From Bdellovibrio sp. UBA4095 (GTDB lineage: Bacteria; Bdellovibrionota; Bdellovibrionia; Bdellovibrionales; Bdellovibrionaceae): a stretch of DNA of 64,000 nt. How positions within the stretch are numbered: position 1 is the stretch's first letter; every line of letters begins with the position of its first letter. The notes beneath the pieces are model-generated. The model was not told the DNA's origin, did not search any database, and worked only from the letters and a program-made list of their open reading frames with translations. The DNA is taken from positions 558,001 through 622,000 of the forward strand of contig DFXZ01000004.1 in the NCBI GenBank assembly GCA_002381805.1. Reading direction: 5' to 3'. Made by a program: the position numbers and the translations under genes. Below are positions 17,025-24,583 of this stretch, piece after piece.

Positions 17025-18394
17025 TTGTCGCTGACTATTGCGCCGATTAGATCGTATTCCATGCTTTCGGTGATGTGAACTTTGACCATATCACCTACTT
17101 GAGCTTCTCCATCATTCACCAGCACGACACCATCGATATCTGGAGCCTGACCCCAGAACCGGCCTTGAAGTAAAAGATCCGTCTCTTCGCTAAAGCCTTC
17201 AATTAAAACCTCGATGGTCTTACCTACGAAAGCTTCATGCTTGTCTCGAGAGATATTTTGCTGAACTTCCATAACGGCATCATGACGGAACTGCTTCACC
17301 TCGTCGGAAATCTGATTTGCCATCTTTCCACCAGGAGTATTTTCTTCCGGAGAATACTTAAAGCAACCAACGCGATCAAATTTCTGATCGGCTATAAAGT
17401 TCAAAAGCTCTTCAAATTGCTGTTCAGTTTCGCCAGGGAAGCCTACGATGAACTGAGTCCGAATAACTGCTTCTGGGATGTGTTCGCGAATATTCATTAA
17501 AGCAGTTTCAATTTCATCACGAGTCATCTTCCGATTCATACTCTTCAAAACATCATCATTGATATGTTGAAGTGGCATATCGAAATACTTCACAATCTTG
17601 TCGCTATTCTTAATAACTTGAACCATTTCGGGGGTGATTCCGTCTGGATAAAGATACATTAAACGGATCCATCTTAACCCTTCGACCTTATCCAATGCGC
17701 GCAATAGTTCAACGGGGCTTTCTTTTCTGGTCGGATCTTTACGACGGATATCCCAACCATAATCAGTGAAGTCGTGACTAATTATGATAAGCTCTTTTAC
17801 TCCACCCGCCACTAATTGCTGGGCTTCTGCAACGATGGCGTCAATAGAGCGCGACTGCAAATTTCCTCGAATCAAGGGAATGGCACAGAAAGCACAACGC
17901 TTCATACAGCCTTCGGAAATCTTTAGATAAGCACGGTGGCCGGGTTGTGAATTAACTCGAGGAGTTTCTTCCTGTTGCAAATAAGTTGGTAAATTAAAGA
18001 ACGTCCGTTGAGTATCGCCTTCATCATTCTTTTTTAAAATTTTTGAGATATTCTGAAACTCACCGGATCCAACGAAAAGATCTGCCTCGGGCAATCCTTC
18101 CACAAGATCGTCTTTATATCTTTGCGTCAGGCAGCCGGCGACGACAAGTTTCTTAATTTTGCCTTCTTGCTTTAGCTCTCCCATTTCCAGAATGCGCTGA
18201 ATAGATTCTTTCTTGGAGTCCTCGATAAAGCCACAAGTGTTCACAATGACAGTGTCAGCCGCGTCGGCATCACCCACCACGTTATAACCATCTTTCATCA
18301 AAGTTCCTGCCATGATTTCACTATCGACGAGGTTCTTCGGGCATCCTAGGCTGATAAAATGGACTTTCTTAGTTTCGTCTGTACCTTGTTTCAT
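17021..18394 (-). CDS. rimO: Ribosomal protein S12 methylthiotransferase
   Basis: Radical-SAM enzyme that adds a methylthio group to an Asp of ribosomal protein S12; 457 aa. The N-terminal UPF0004 domain carries three cluster Cys (SLGCPKNLVDSE, VNTCGF, VAGCLTQRY). The radical SAM motif is CMKRCAFC. A C-terminal TRAM domain (about 390-455) ends the protein. The N-terminal SLGCPKNLVDSE distinguishes RimO from MiaB. The ATG overlaps the lolA stop (ATGA). Confidence 0.95.
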   Translation of the reverse strand: MKQGTDETKKVHFISLGCPKNLVDSEIMAGTLMKDGYNVVGDADAADTVIVNTCGFIEDSKKESIQRILEMGELKQEGKIKKLVVAGCLTQRYKDDLVEGLPEADLFVGSGEFQNISKILKKNDEGDTQRTFFNLPTYLQQEETPRVNSQPGHRAYLKISEGCMKRCAFCAIPLIRGNLQSRSIDAIVAEAQQLVAGGVKELIIISHDFTDYGWDIRRKDPTRKESPVELLRALDKVEGLRWIRLMYLYPDGITPEMVQVIKNSDKIVKYFDMPLQHINDDVLKSMNRKMTRDEIETALMNIREHIPEAVIRTQFIVGFPGETEQQFEELLNFIADQKFDRVGCFKYSPEENTPGGKMANQISDEVKQFRHDAVMEVQQNISRDKHEAFVGKTIEVLIEGFSEETDLLLQGRFWGQAPDIDGVVLVNDGEAQVGDMVKVHITESMEYDLIGAIVSDN

Positions 18395-19038
18395 AATTCA
18401 CTAACCTGAGCATCTTTAGAGGGTTTGTATTTAAATAAACTATTCTTGGCTTTTTTATTAAACTTCACGTCCGTAAACTTAAGAGTCGTAAGGTTCCCAA
18501 TATCATCGACATAAGATATCTGGTGTATTTGAGACTTCTTGGTTTCGATTTGTATCTGAATGTTCTTTACGCTTAAATCAGCTTGAGTAGGAATTGCTTC
18601 AAATGTGACGACATTTCCTTCCGATTTAAGTTCTTTCACCTTGAAACTCTTTTCGATGTCCGCGCCCAAAAGTGAAGAAATCAGAATATGCGACTTGGTT
18701 TTCTTATCGACAGTTCCCTTTGCCACCTGATCGGGACCACCGAACTCTGCTGGGGGCTTTTGAACACTCCAGATAGTTTTTCCATCAAAAACCAAAAGAC
18801 TTTTTTCAGGAGTGTCATTTTCCCAGCGAAATTTACCGCTCGCCAGATAGATTTTCCCAAGATGCTTGGTTTCTTTGCCCAGGAGTTCTGATTTCACGAG
18901 CTTTTCCACATTCATTTCAACATGGCCCGCAGTCCGATACTTTTTTGTAACCAACTGAAGAGAATTTTTCGTCGATGCAAATGCCAAACTAAGAGCTAAT
19001 ACTTGGAGCACTACGATCGTATTTATTTGTTTAAACAT
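18391..19038 (-). CDS. lolA: LolA-like outer-membrane lipoprotein carrier
   Basis: Periplasmic chaperone family that ferries lipoproteins to the outer membrane; 215 aa. A signal peptide (about 1-22) precedes an unclosed beta-barrel fold with the LolA landmarks GKFRWENDTPEKSLLVFDGKTIWSV (given here as the stretch near residues 67-92) and repeated strands in the C-terminal half. Sequence identity in this family is low, so LolA versus a LolA-like paralogue is uncertain. It shares 4 bp with rimO. Confidence 0.8.
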   Translation of the reverse strand: MFKQINTIVVLQVLALSLAFASTKNSLQLVTKKYRTAGHVEMNVEKLVKSELLGKETKHLGKIYLASGKFRWENDTPEKSLLVFDGKTIWSVQKPPAEFGGPDQVAKGTVDKKTKSHILISSLLGADIEKSFKVKELKSEGNVVTFEAIPTQADLSVKNIQIQIETKKSQIHQISYVDDIGNLTTLKFTDVKFNKKAKNSLFKYKPSKDAQVSEL

Positions 19039-19056
19039 CTGGCGGTTATAGCAGAT

Positions 19057-19719
19057 TCATGGATGCTCCGCAAGAGAACCCCTTCTTGCGAGTGTCCAGA
19101 TTTCAAAGTGTGGAGGCCTTCCGAGCGCCTCGTAAGCAGCTTGTGCTGTAGAGCCCGTGGTAAGCACATCATCAGCAAATATCCAGAGGTATTTTGAATA
19201 GCCCTCAAGCAGGCCTGTAGAATTTTCAATGAGTTCCAAGGTCACTAAGCCTCTCTCCCCCCGATCCAGTTCTCTTTGATGCTTTTGCGAGGTTCTCTTA
19301 AGACAAGGAGTAAGTTCAGCTGACATCTCTCGAGCAAGACACTTCGCCCATTGAGCCGCATGGTCTCTATTCAATTCGTTACGGGCTGGGGCGGGCACGA
19401 CGCGAATCGGACGAATAACGTCGGCAAAATCACTTCCCCATCTTTTTTTAACGAGGTTCCTTGCATAGTAGTTCCAGGCAATGTCATTACCCTGACCCTT
19501 AAGGTTCAAAATCAGTCGGGAGAGCATATCGCTCTGACCGGGAGGCCACTCGTATAGCGACCACAGCTTAACTCCATTATTTCGTACCCTCGGTTGGGCT
19601 GCATAATAGTCCAGTGCCTCTGAACATGAACGACAGAGTAATCCATTTTCGATCCGGAAAGATCCGCAGTGAAGACAGCAAGATAAATGGACTCGAATGA
19701 ATTGCATGATTTGAAACAT
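19057..19719 (-). CDS. comF: ComF-family phosphoribosyltransferase-like protein
   Basis: About 220 aa. An N-terminal zinc-ribbon-like set of Cys (LSCCLHCGSF and GLLCRSC) is followed by a PRTase domain with the PRPP-binding motif IFADDVLTTGSTA (about 182-194). ComF/GntX proteins assist DNA uptake in competent species. I start at the ATG at 19719 (19707 is possible); the longer frame to 19884 runs into the divergent gene. Confidence 0.85.
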   Translation of the reverse strand: MFQIMQFIRVHLSCCLHCGSFRIENGLLCRSCSEALDYYAAQPRVRNNGVKLWSLYEWPPGQSDMLSRLILNLKGQGNDIAWNYYARNLVKKRWGSDFADVIRPIRVVPAPARNELNRDHAAQWAKCLAREMSAELTPCLKRTSQKHQRELDRGERGLVTLELIENSTGLLEGYSKYLWIFADDVLTTGSTAQAAYEALGRPPHFEIWTLARRGSLAEHP

Positions 19720-19789
19720 GTGACCGTCCCTTGCAAATACTTTGACAGCGAAGCGGCGCGGTTCTAGTTTGGGGGCCCTGGAGGCCAGT

Positions 19790-20605
19790 ATGAAATTTCT
19801 TAGATCGTTAGTTTTTATGCTAACCATCGTTGGTGTCACAAGCCAAGGACAAGCAAGCCCAGCAGGAGTTTCAGCTGTTCGCAAGTCATCAGAAAGCTAT
19901 GCCGATGCTCGAGCACGAGTCCTTAACTTGCACGGCCTTCGACTTAATCTTCGCCTTAATTCTGCCGAAAGAAGCAAGCAGCCAATGGACCGCCTTGATC
20001 TTGAAGAGGTCCCCGAGTTGGTAAGTTATGAGATACTCGAAAGCGAGTTCGTTAGAATTCGAGACGAGCGTTGGTTGCCCTCTGGCGAGCCGAACTTTCC
20101 CCGCAGACCTACTTGGCTATATCCAGATGATGGCTGCTATGCCCGCGCCGAAGTTGCTTCATACCGCCTCATAGAGAGCGGCCTGCCGGCACCCAAGAAA
20201 ATATTCGCATTTGGAAGTCTTACTGCTTTAACCGACAATTCTCCGTCGAGGCAGGTTGAGTGGTGGTATCATGTCGCTGTTGCCTATCGGGTAGAAGACG
20301 TTGTGTATGTATTCGATCCCGCAATCGAGCCTTTGCGTCCTCTAAAATTGATGGAGTGGCATGAGGCCGTCGGCGGCGATGAAGCTAGAATTAAATATTC
20401 CATTTGCTCGCCATACACTTTTTCTCCGATGAATGATTGCCAAGAAACGATGGCATTGTCTCGAGAGGAAGTCCTTCTTCGTCAGAGATATTTCTTCCGC
20501 GCTGAATGGGATCGCTTACTAGAACTAAATCGCTCCCCCATGAAAGAGCTGGGAGACGAGCCGCCATGGATGTTTACAGTGCCGACGAACGCGCTGGTCC
20601 TTTAG
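19790..20605 (+). CDS. Secreted protein-glutaminase-like protein
   Basis: 271 aa with a signal peptide (about 1-23; MKFLRSLVFMLTIVGV). Residues 112-182 resemble the Chryseobacterium protein-glutaminase, which deamidates Gln side chains in proteins: DDGCYARAEVASYRL gives Cys116, WWYHVAVAY gives His161 and YVFDPAIE gives Asp176, a Cys-His-Asp triad in the family order and spacing. A later Cys pair (near CSPYTF and NDC) may form a disulphide. The ATG at 19790 follows GGAGG. A secreted deamidase could act on prey or on host proteins; the target is unknown. Confidence 0.75.
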   Translation: MKFLRSLVFMLTIVGVTSQGQASPAGVSAVRKSSESYADARARVLNLHGLRLNLRLNSAERSKQPMDRLDLEEVPELVSYEILESEFVRIRDERWLPSGEPNFPRRPTWLYPDDGCYARAEVASYRLIESGLPAPKKIFAFGSLTALTDNSPSRQVEWWYHVAVAYRVEDVVYVFDPAIEPLRPLKLMEWHEAVGGDEARIKYSICSPYTFSPMNDCQETMALSREEVLLRQRYFFRAEWDRLLELNRSPMKELGDEPPWMFTVPTNALVL

Positions 20606-21072
20606 ATATTGTGATACGGAATTTTTCGGATAATTGTAAAAGCTCGATAGATTTGCTCAAGGCTCATGGCCTGCGCCATTAAGTGATTCATCACCATTGG
20701 AGACAATGAAACTTTTAGGTCCGCTCGGCTCCGTACTGACTCATTCACCCCAAATGCGCCACCGATAACAAAGACAGCACGTTTTTTAGAGCTGCCTAGA
20801 ACACCTTCTATTTTTTTTGAAAACTGCAACGAATCCAATACGGCCCCTCTTTCGTCAAAGAGAACCACATAGTCATCTTGAGAAAGGTTCTTGAGAATAA
20901 GTTCGGATTCTTCGTTTTTTTTATAGTCCGCATCTTCACGTGCGGACTTCTTGGCTTTTAAGGTCTGAATATCAAGAGGAACAAAGAAGGAAATCTTTTT
21001 TTTATACAACTCGCAGACTTGATCAGCCCAAGGCTCTTTGGCTGTGGCAAGATTGTATAAAACGAACTTCAT
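20602..21072 (-). CDS. rlmH: 23S rRNA pseudouridine-1915 N3-methyltransferase
   Basis: SPOUT methyltransferase, 156 aa, the usual size, acting on assembled 70S ribosomes. The trefoil-knot SAM site is visible in FVIGGAFGVNESV (about 100-112), and SLSPMVMNHLMAQAMSLEQIYRAFTI is the conserved C-terminus, here seen at about 123-148. It follows the nadD-rsfS gene by 5 bp, the common rsfS-rlmH neighbourhood. It overlaps the convergent deamidase gene by 4 bp. Confidence 0.95.
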   Translation of the reverse strand: MKFVLYNLATAKEPWADQVCELYKKKISFFVPLDIQTLKAKKSAREDADYKKNEESELILKNLSQDDYVVLFDERGAVLDSLQFSKKIEGVLGSSKKRAVFVIGGAFGVNESVRSRADLKVSLSPMVMNHLMAQAMSLEQIYRAFTIIRKIPYHNI

Positions 21073-21077
21073 CGGAT

Positions 21078-22106
21078 CTATGCCTCTGGCTTGCCTACAT
21101 AAGGATCTTTTAAGCCTAGGTCTTTACCCTGCCTCCAAAGATTTTCAAGGCTGTATTCCTGGCGAACGAAATCATAGAATACGTGCACGATCAGCGACCC
21201 ATAATCCACAAGAACCCAACGGCCTTCATCGATTCCTTCGACACTTTGTGGAAGCACGTTGTATTCTTCCTTCACTGCCATCACGACATTTTCTGCCATT
21301 GCAGCCGCATGACGAGTCGACGTTCCGGAAGCTACAAGCGTGAACTCGCTTGGCGCAGACATGTTCGTCAAATCAAAGCCGCGAACGTTGATGCCTTTTT
21401 TAGAAAACAGCACATCCGCACAGAATTCCGTGAACTTTTTGAAGTCACCAATTCGGTCGCCCAAATTGCGATAAAGACGATGTTCTTTAATGTAAGACTC
21501 AACTGCTAAGGGAAGATACTGCTCGACTGGCTTGCCCATGCGCAACCATTTGCGCACTTCGCTTGAAGAGACCTCAATATCACGAAGAGTAATAAATTCG
21601 ATGCTTCTGCCAGTGTTTAGCTCGATAAAATTGAAATCGAACTCTGCCACGAACGGTTTGAGGTAAGCTGGCATCTCTTCGAGCGACTCTGGCACATCAT
21701 AACCCGGACGTGTCGTGATGATGATATTAGTTTCCGAAAGGATCTTTTGGTAGTCCTTCCACTGAGCAAGCTCTTCAAACTTATCCGCACCAACTATAAG
21801 GTACAGATCGGAAGCTTCGTATTCCTTTCGCAGACTGAGGATCGTATCGATCGTGTAGCTGCTACCGCCTCTTTTGATTTCCTGATCGTCGACAAAATAG
21901 ATTTCTCCGTACTGAGAGAATGCAAGTTGAGTTAGCTCCAACCGCTGTTCTGGAGTAGGTCCCTCTACCGGAGTCTTTAAAGGATTTTGAGCTGCTGGGA
22001 TAACATGAACTTTATCAAGGCCGGCCTTTTTTGCGACAGTCTGAATTGCGTTAATATGTCCCATGTGCGGAGGGTTAAAACTGCCGCCAAAAATACCTAT
22101 CTTCAT
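21078..22106 (-). CDS. nadD-rsfS: Fused nicotinate-nucleotide adenylyltransferase and ribosomal silencing factor
   Basis: 342 aa in a single intact frame. Residues 1 to about 213 are NadD: GGSFNPPHMGHINA with the nucleotidyl-transferase HxGH motif, and VSSSEVRKWLR, the second adenylyl site. Residues about 220-336 are RsfS: FDLTNMSAPSEFTLVASGTS, then VEGIDEGRWVLVDYGSLIVHVF, the domain that binds L14 and blocks subunit joining. In most bacteria the two are adjacent, separate genes. Here no stop or ribosome-binding site separates them. It overlaps the end of obg by ATGA. Confidence 0.95.
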   Translation of the reverse strand: MKIGIFGGSFNPPHMGHINAIQTVAKKAGLDKVHVIPAAQNPLKTPVEGPTPEQRLELTQLAFSQYGEIYFVDDQEIKRGGSSYTIDTILSLRKEYEASDLYLIVGADKFEELAQWKDYQKILSETNIIITTRPGYDVPESLEEMPAYLKPFVAEFDFNFIELNTGRSIEFITLRDIEVSSSEVRKWLRMGKPVEQYLPLAVESYIKEHRLYRNLGDRIGDFKKFTEFCADVLFSKKGINVRGFDLTNMSAPSEFTLVASGTSTRHAAAMAENVVMAVKEEYNVLPQSVEGIDEGRWVLVDYGSLIVHVFYDFVRQEYSLENLWRQGKDLGLKDPYVGKPEA

Positions 22107-23140
22107 TTTACTTCCTCTTCCGTTTGCAGAATCATACGGCTTAGTTCAGTGACTAACTCTTTAATATTTTTTCCCGTAACTGCAGAAATCGCCATTGGCT
22201 CTTTATCGGTTATCTTTTTAAAATTATTCTTAAGCTTAACGAGCTGATCTTCGCTCAAAGTATCGACCTTATTTAAAACAACAAATTGAGGTCGAGTAGA
22301 TAGCGGAAAGAATCCTTCCTTATCCTTGTTTGTCTGATCATACATTTTTAGCTCATTGTTAATGTCTTCGAAATCTTGCATGGGATCTCGACCCGACAAG
22401 CCCGAAGCATCTACCAGATGAATAAACAAACGAGTTCTTTCGATATGTTTTAAAAACTGAATTCCTAAACCCACGCCAGAGTGAGCGCCCTTAACAAGAC
22501 CCGGAATATCCGCCACCACGAAAGAACTATAATCACCCGCTTTGACGACTCCTAAGTTAGGTGTCAGCGTTGTAAAGGGATAGTCTGCAATTTTAGGTTT
22601 TGCAGCAGAGATGCGAGAAATTAGCGTCGACTTTCCCGCATTAGGGAATCCGATGATGCCGACATCGGCAATTAGCTTCAACTCAAGTTTGACGTCAATC
22701 TCTTCGCCGTCTTCGCCTGGCTGTGCATAGTCGGGCGCTTGATTTACACTGGATTTAAAGAATTCATTTCCTTTACCGCCTCGTCCGCCTTTCAGCATAA
22801 CGTGCTCTTTGATCCCAGTCATATCAACGATGATTTCGCCATCCATATTGCGTATGATCGTTCCTTCGGGAACAATTAAAACCAGATCTTCACCATTCTG
22901 CCCTGATTTCTGGCGACCTGACCCCATTTGACCACTTTGTGCGGAGTATTTTTTGTTCTGGCGCAGATCAACCAGAGAATTGATATGGCGAGATGTCCGA
23001 ATAATGACATCTCCGCCTTTCCCCCCATCGCCGCCATCTGGGCCACCGCGAGGCATAAGAGATTCTCTGCGGTAACTAACACAGCCTTGGCCACCACGTC
23101 CTGATGCCAAAGTTATTTTTACTTCATCAATGAACTTCAT
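22103..23140 (-). CDS. obg: Obg/CgtA GTPase
   Basis: Ribosome-assembly GTPase, 345 aa. The N-terminal Obg fold has the glycine-rich start MKFIDEVKITLASGRGGQGC and GGKGGDVIIRTS. The GTPase domain shows G1 GFPNAGKST, G3 DIPGLVKGAH, and G4 NKVD. It lacks the optional C-terminal OCT domain. I chose the ATG at 23140 since the glycine-rich fold begins there; the longer frame to 23221 runs through a terminator. It leads the obg - nadD-rsfS - rlmH operon. Confidence 0.97.
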   Translation of the reverse strand: MKFIDEVKITLASGRGGQGCVSYRRESLMPRGGPDGGDGGKGGDVIIRTSRHINSLVDLRQNKKYSAQSGQMGSGRQKSGQNGEDLVLIVPEGTIIRNMDGEIIVDMTGIKEHVMLKGGRGGKGNEFFKSSVNQAPDYAQPGEDGEEIDVKLELKLIADVGIIGFPNAGKSTLISRISAAKPKIADYPFTTLTPNLGVVKAGDYSSFVVADIPGLVKGAHSGVGLGIQFLKHIERTRLFIHLVDASGLSGRDPMQDFEDINNELKMYDQTNKDKEGFFPLSTRPQFVVLNKVDTLSEDQLVKLKNNFKKITDKEPMAISAVTGKNIKELVTELSRMILQTEEEVK

Positions 23141-23159
23141 AAGGTATTTGCACCTGTCA

Positions 23160-23185
23160 ATAAGGGGGAATAAACAGCCCCTTAT
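23160..23185 (-). promoter_or_regulatory. Hairpin in the obg leader
   Basis: ATAAGGGG (23160-23167) and CCCCTTAT (23178-23185) make an 8-bp stem with a 10-nt loop, 20 bp upstream of the obg start. It has no T-run in the obg direction, so it may be a leader structure rather than a terminator. Confidence 0.4.
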
Positions 23186-23192
23186 ACAACAA

Positions 23193-23218
23193 AAAAGGAG
23201 CCATGACTGGCTCCTTTT
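23193..23218 (-). terminator. Terminator between rpmA and obg
   Basis: An 11-bp stem AAAAGGAGCCA / TGGCTCCTTTT with a TGAC loop, flanked by T residues in the minus-strand direction. It lies 44 bp beyond the rpmA stop and would separate rplU-rpmA from obg. Confidence 0.85.
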
Positions 23219-23261
23219 CATGTATTTGAAAAAATGTCTCGGTGCTTATCGAGCGACTAAA

Positions 23262-23522
23262 TTAGCCAGCTTTTGGATAAACACTGATTTTGAAACGCTC
23301 TTTAGAGAAACGCTCAAACTTAACAAGACCTTCAATAACTGAATAGATTGTGTAGTCGCGTCCCATTTTCACGTTGTTACCAAGGTGGAATTTTGTTCCA
23401 CGTTGACGAACAATGATTGTTCCAGGAAGAACTTTTTCGCCACCAAATCTTTTTACACCAAGTCGCTTACTCTGTGAATCACGACCGTTCTTCGTACTAC
23501 CACCGGCTTTTTTACTTGCCAT
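23262..23522 (-). CDS. rpmA: Ribosomal protein L27
   Basis: Large-subunit protein reaching the peptidyl-transferase centre, 86 aa. The sequence [20 protein letters not shown], then [20 protein letters not shown] is diagnostic. There is no N-terminal extension of the cleavable Firmicutes type. It follows rplU by 28 bp with an AAGAGAGG-like Shine-Dalgarno; the obg operon lies downstream in the usual order. Confidence 0.98.
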   Translation of the reverse strand: MASKKAGGSTKNGRDSQSKRLGVKRFGGEKVLPGTIIVRQRGTKFHLGNNVKMGRDYTIYSVIEGLVKFERFSKERFKISVYPKAG

Positions 23523-23550
23523 GACTAACCTCTCTTAAAAAATTCAACAA

Positions 23551-24117
23551 TTAAGCTTTTTTAGAAGTCTTCTTAGCTACTTTTTTCTTCGCGCCAGCTT
23601 TAGTTGCTTTTTTCGCAGTCTTTTTAACCGCCTTCTTTGCAACTTTCTTTTTCGCGACTTTTTTAGCAGCTTTCTTTACGACTTCGCCTGCACCTTTATT
23701 AGAAACGCGCTCTTTACGAGCAGCCATTCTTGCAGTTTTTGCGTCAGCGCGCTTTGCAGCTACGTCGATCACATTCGCTTCAGAATCAGCTTTAGTTACT
23801 TTTCCATCTGGAGAAGTAATTGCCTTAACAAAAAGCTCCGTGAACTCTTGCTTGTGAGTCGCGAACTTTCTGTAACCTTGACGACGTTTCTTTTTAAAAA
23901 CGATTTGTTTTCTTGTCTTAGCTTGCTTCGTAACCACTACAGTTACTTTTGCACCTTTAACAAGAGGTTGACCAACATGAGTGGACTCACCACCAACCAT
24001 CAAAATATCGTTGATATCAAACTCTGTTCCCAAATTTTGCTCAAGCTTATCAACTTGAAGAACATCACCTGCTTGAACTTTGTACTGTTTACCGCCTGTG
24101 CGAATTACAGCGTACAT
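23551..24117 (-). CDS. rplU: Ribosomal protein L21 with long Lys/Ala tail
   Basis: 188 aa, against about 100 for ordinary L21. Residues 1-103 are standard L21 (MYAVIRTGGKQYKVQAGDVL, then RQGYRKFATHKQEFTEL-like end). The extra 85 residues go through a short charged part to a tail from about 147 onward made of AKKVAKKKVAKK-type repeats, like the C-terminal domain of histone H1. It would add strong positive charge on the ribosome surface or bind nucleic acid. First gene of the rplU-rpmA operon. Confidence 0.95.
   Translation of the reverse strand: MYAVIRTGGKQYKVQAGDVLQVDKLEQNLGTEFDINDILMVGGESTHVGQPLVKGAKVTVVVTKQAKTRKQIVFKKKRRQGYRKFATHKQEFTELFVKAITSPDGKVTKADSEANVIDVAAKRADAKTARMAARKERVSNKGAGEVVKKAAKKVAKKKVAKKAVKKTAKKATKAGAKKKVAKKTSKKA
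23557..23690 (-). repeat. Lys/Ala codon repeats in the L21 tail
   Basis: Degenerate repeats encoding KKAVKKTAKKATK-like units at the 3' end of rplU. The DNA repeats are imperfect, so this is amino-acid-level low complexity. Confidence 0.75.
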
Positions 24118-24523
24118 GAAAAACCTCCAGCTACCCGAATTAAGCCAATGGTAAATGCCACTTCGCAGTAGGTTTTGTCAACCTAATACATGTTATTTTT
24201 TTCAGCACTTTAGATCGCATTGATTCTTAAAAGGGAAAAGAGAGATTAATCGCAAGATCGTCGAAATGCAAATAAAAAGGGCAGGATCTAAAGAACCTTT
24301 CTGCGCGAAAATTGCGTAATTCCAAGATCTTAACTTGAGCACTCGATCGCTAACACAGCACCTGACTATTCACTTCAGTTGAAGCCTAGTTGACCTGAGG
24401 CCAATCCTAGGGTCTGCGCCAAGTGGTTGTAGACTCATGCAACCCCATGTTCTTAGAAGATTTAATGCCGGAATAGCTCGCCTGGGCGTGTCATCTGGTT
24501 GAAAGCTAGGTCCCCAATAAATA
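24118..24523. other. Non-coding region upstream of rplU
   Basis: About 400 bp with no convincing gene. I saw no tRNA, SRP, tmRNA or ribosomal leader signature. A local hairpin GGTTG / CAACC lies near 24425-24443, and CCTAG (24385-24389) can pair with CTAGG (24506-24510), so part of 24370-24515 may encode a structured RNA, but pairing is weak. The rplU promoter is expected in the first 100 bp or so. Confidence 0.5.
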
Positions 24524-24524
24524 A

Positions 24525-24552
24525 AAAAGGAAGACCCAATGGTCTTCCTTTT
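24525..24552 (-). terminator. Terminator of the porin gene
   Basis: A 12-bp stem AAAAGGAAGACC / GGTCTTCCTTTT (24525-24536 with 24541-24552) with a CAAT loop, followed in the minus direction by a run of T. It lies 31 bp past the porin stop. Confidence 0.85.
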
Positions 24553-24583
24553 AGTAAAAATTGCTTAAACCTTAAGAGAACTA

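Noticed and set aside
24118..24523. tRNA, SRP RNA or tmRNA in the long intergenic region
   Set aside because: No cloverleaf, CCA end, SRP tetraloop motif or tmRNA acceptor pattern could be found by eye on either strand.
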